From Acholeplasmataceae bacterium (GTDB taxonomy: Bacteria; Bacillota_I; Bacilli_A; Acholeplasmatales; Acholeplasmataceae): DNA of 64,000 nt. The translations under genes and the position numbers were made by a program. Shown here in pieces: positions 62,033 through 64,000 of this stretch. The stretch is from NCBI GenBank assembly GCA_021108415.1, contig JAIOQX010000005.1, forward strand, positions 60,655-124,654. The letters run 5' to 3'. The first letter of the stretch is position 1, and every line of letters starts with the position of its first letter. Under the pieces are notes generated by a model that ran no database searches, was not told the DNA's origin, and saw nothing but the letters and a program-made list of their open reading frames with translations.

Positions 62033-63619
62033 ATGGTTATTTTAAATATATTATTATTTATTATTGTTTTAGGTGTTATTATTGTTATTCATGAAGCGGG
62101 ACATTTTTATTTTGCAAAAAGAGCAGGTATTTTATGTCATGAGTTTTCAATTGGAATGGGACCTGCTGTTTTCCAAAGAAGAAAAGGTGAAACGATATAT
62201 TCAATTAGAGGTATTCCAATTGGTGGATATGTCTCAATGGCAGGTGAAGCAATTAGCGATTCATTAATTAAACCTGATCAACATATTGGATTAAAACTTA
62301 ATGAACAAGGTTTAGTTTATCAAATTATATTAACAGATAAGGTTACGGCTGATATTTATGGTACTGTAGTTTCTTCTGATTTATATGGAAAAGACTTTGA
62401 TCCTTTGTTTATCGAACTTAAAGTAGAAGATCAAATCACTAAGTATTCAGTACTGAGAGATGCAAATTATCAGTTAAGTGAAAAACAAGAGATGTGGATT
62501 ACACCAGCAGAAAAGAGTTTTGAAAGCAAAACACTTTGGGAAAGATTCCTAGTTATTATTGCAGGACCTATGATGAATTTCATTTTGGCTTTCCTATTAT
62601 TTTTAATTGTTGGATTTTTTGTACAAAAACCAAATCTTGATTCTAATGAAGTTAACGACATCCAAAGTAATTATGCAGCAGATATAGCAGGCATGCAACA
62701 AGGAGATTTATTAGTTGCGATTGATGGCATTGCTATTAACAATTGGACAGATATCCCAACAGCATTGTCTACACTAGATCATGCACTATTAGATATTACT
62801 TATGAGAGAGATGGACAAGTCTTTATAGAAAATGATATAGCAGTTAGTGTAGCGATACAAATGGCAGGATTGGTTAACACATATGTTGATCCAGAGACTG
62901 GTGAAGTGACTATATATAATAGTCAAGCAATTATTGGACAAAGTTATGGTCGTGCACAAACTGACGGAGGGTTAAAACAAGGAGATTTGATTGAACAAAT
63001 CATTATTGATGGAACCAGCCATAGTGTGGATGATTGGAATGATATAGTAGATATATTTAGAGATTATAATAGAGGCTCAATTACCGTTGTATATCAAAGA
63101 GATGGTATAAGCGCAAATGCATCATATGATTTAATTAGTGAAAGAGCTTTAAACAAGTTAGGTACAGAAGGTGTTTTATTCCAATTAGGAATTACAGCAA
63201 CTTCAAATTTTAACTGGGGTTACACACTTACATATGCTCCAAAAAGAGTTATTAGTGATATGTCAGAAGTCTTTACAACACTAGGTTTGTTATTTGATGG
63301 TCAAGAAAACTTAGGTATTGGAGATTTATCCGGACCTGTTGGGATTTATTCTTTAGTTAGTAATACAGCAAAACAAGGACTTTTATCAATTATTGTATTT
63401 ACTGGATTTTTAAGCATTAATATTGGTTTATTAAACTTATTACCTATTCCAGCACTTGATGGTGGTAGATTAGTGTTCTTAGGTATCGAAGCAGTTACTA
63501 AAAAACCATTGCCTAGAAAAGTAGAAAATACAGTTAATAACGTAATGTTTATCTTATTATTAGTAATGTTTGTTTTTGTCACTTATAAAGACATCTTGAG
63601 ATTAATCGCAGGATTATAG
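62033..63619 (+). CDS. rseP: Site-2 protease RseP/RasP
   Basis: 528 residues, intramembrane zinc protease. The first helix carries VIHEAGHFYFAKRAGI (HExxH, ~20) and the late helix LLPIPALDGGRLVF supplies the third ligand. Two PDZ-like domains lie between (about 205-260 and 290-365). It is longer than Bacillus RasP (~420) because of an insert at about 75-155 after the first helix. The substrates are unknown; an anti-sigma factor or leftover signal peptides are typical. Confidence 0.93.
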   Translation: MVILNILLFIIVLGVIIVIHEAGHFYFAKRAGILCHEFSIGMGPAVFQRRKGETIYSIRGIPIGGYVSMAGEAISDSLIKPDQHIGLKLNEQGLVYQIILTDKVTADIYGTVVSSDLYGKDFDPLFIELKVEDQITKYSVLRDANYQLSEKQEMWITPAEKSFESKTLWERFLVIIAGPMMNFILAFLLFLIVGFFVQKPNLDSNEVNDIQSNYAADIAGMQQGDLLVAIDGIAINNWTDIPTALSTLDHALLDITYERDGQVFIENDIAVSVAIQMAGLVNTYVDPETGEVTIYNSQAIIGQSYGRAQTDGGLKQGDLIEQIIIDGTSHSVDDWNDIVDIFRDYNRGSITVVYQRDGISANASYDLISERALNKLGTEGVLFQLGITATSNFNWGYTLTYAPKRVISDMSEVFTTLGLLFDGQENLGIGDLSGPVGIYSLVSNTAKQGLLSIIVFTGFLSINIGLLNLLPIPALDGGRLVFLGIEAVTKKPLPRKVENTVNNVMFILLLVMFVFVTYKDILRLIAGL

Positions 63620-63630
63620 AAAAGTGCATA

Positions 63631-63660
63631 AAAAGAGCAATTAAATTTGCTCTTTTTTTT
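63631..63660 (+). terminator. rseP terminator
   Basis: AAAAGAGCAA (63631-63640) pairs with TTGCTCTTTT (from 63647), T tract. Confidence 0.92.
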
Positions 63661-63730
63661 GCAATAATTGGCCTTATAATGGGCAATAATCATTAAAGAG
63701 AAAAAAGTCTTGCTTTTATGGTCAAAACTA

Positions 63731-63759
63731 TTGACTTTATGTATAAAGTAAGATAGAAT
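63731..63759 (+). promoter_or_regulatory. rRNA operon promoter 1
   Basis: TTGACT (63731-63736), 17-base spacer, TAGAAT (63754-63759). Confidence 0.6.
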
Positions 63760-63832
63760 ATAAAAGGTCGCTAAAAAAGGGGCCAAGCCAAAAACTAGGT
63801 AAAAGAAACTTAAATAAAATCTTTAATTTCGG

Positions 63833-63861
63833 TTGACAAACGTAGTTTCATTTGGTATTAT
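63833..63861 (+). promoter_or_regulatory. rRNA operon promoter 2
   Basis: TTGACA (63833-63838), 17-base spacer, TATTAT (63856-63861). Confidence 0.75.
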
Positions 63862-63867
63862 ATTAAA

Positions 63868-64000
63868 GCACGCCTAATTAGATGTGCACAAGAACGATCT
63901 TTGAAAACTGAATGATGATGAGTGTATCAAAAGAAGAAACAAAGTAACAAAAAAGAAACAAACAAAGCTAGAAAACAAAAAGAGCTATTAACAAACAAAC
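63868..64000 (+). other. Leader of an rRNA operon (16S gene beyond the window)
   Basis: GATCTTTGAAAACTGA (63897-63912) is the sequence that commonly precedes 16S rRNA genes in low-GC Gram-positives. AAC/AAG-rich leader follows; no mature 16S sequence is reached. Confidence 0.6.

Noticed and set aside
1..64000. Use of TGA as tryptophan codon, as in Mycoplasma
   Set aside because: TGA ends many genes at the expected family length (oppD, sufD, sufU, xerC) and conserved Trp residues are TGG.
63897..64000. Start of 16S rRNA
   Set aside because: Only the pre-16S leader sequence is present; the conserved 5' end of 16S (AGAGTTTGATC) does not occur before the window ends.

Overview
The window is about 30% GC, low-GC Gram-positive-type chromosome. 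TGA acts as an ordinary stop (for example at the ends of sufD, oppD and xerC) and tryptophan is TGG, so this is not a Mycoplasma/Spiroplasma-type code. The gene set includes PFOR, a SUF operon, MEP-pathway dxr with uppS, an Opp transporter whose ATPases carry large inserts, and FolT; no cell-wall gene is seen. Gene order around rpsP-trmD-rplS and rpsB-tsf-pyrH-frr-uppS-cdsA-dxr-rseP is Bacillus-like. Together these point to an Acholeplasma-like mollicute. The species name is an inference.

Layout. 1-2121: 3' part of pyruvate:ferredoxin oxidoreductase. 2247-4886: an S41-type lipoprotein. 5049-15276: an oligopeptide ABC transporter (binding protein, two permeases, two ATPases) plus two membrane-protein genes. 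15375-16718: a minus-strand membrane protein, a probable structured small RNA and a cre-like site. 16719-21432: sufCDSUB. 21558-23709: a trypsin-like lipoprotein, its catalytically dead paralogue and a PucR-type HTH protein. 23826-28243: sugar ABC ATPase, a ComK-like protein, then pgk, an HTH-cupin regulator, an HPr-like protein and tpiA. 28359-36727: translation and RNA-modification genes (rpsD, thiI, trmH, def, rsuA-type, ylbF-ylbG, rpsP-khpA-rimM-trmD-rplS). 36861-46214: ccpA-like regulator, tyrS and trpS with T-box leaders, lipid kinase, pepF, spx-like, CYTH protein, gap. 46316-51098: a surface-fibre/signal-peptidase module behind a c-di-GMP-I riboswitch. 51085-55689: ung, a tetrahydrofolate riboswitch with folT, trmFO, xerC, nudix, dut. 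55852-63619: rpsB to rseP. 63731-64000: tandem promoters and leader of an rRNA operon whose 16S gene lies beyond the window.

The most distinctive region is 46316-51098. A consensus promoter drives a class I c-di-GMP aptamer with an overlapping terminator. Downstream lie two TasA/camelysin-like proteins and a secreted protein with about eight carbohydrate-binding-like repeats. All three have an Ala-(Tyr/Phe)-Trp motif at the predicted signal cleavage site. Next come three tandem SipW-type signal peptidase homologues, of which only the last keeps the Ser/His/Asp residues. I read this as a c-di-GMP-controlled extracellular fibre or adhesion system in a wall-less bacterium.

A second theme is carbon control. 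A CcpA-like regulator, an HPr-like protein that keeps the regulatory serine but has an altered phosphotransfer loop, and cre-like sites upstream of oppA, suf, gap and ccpA itself all lie in the window.
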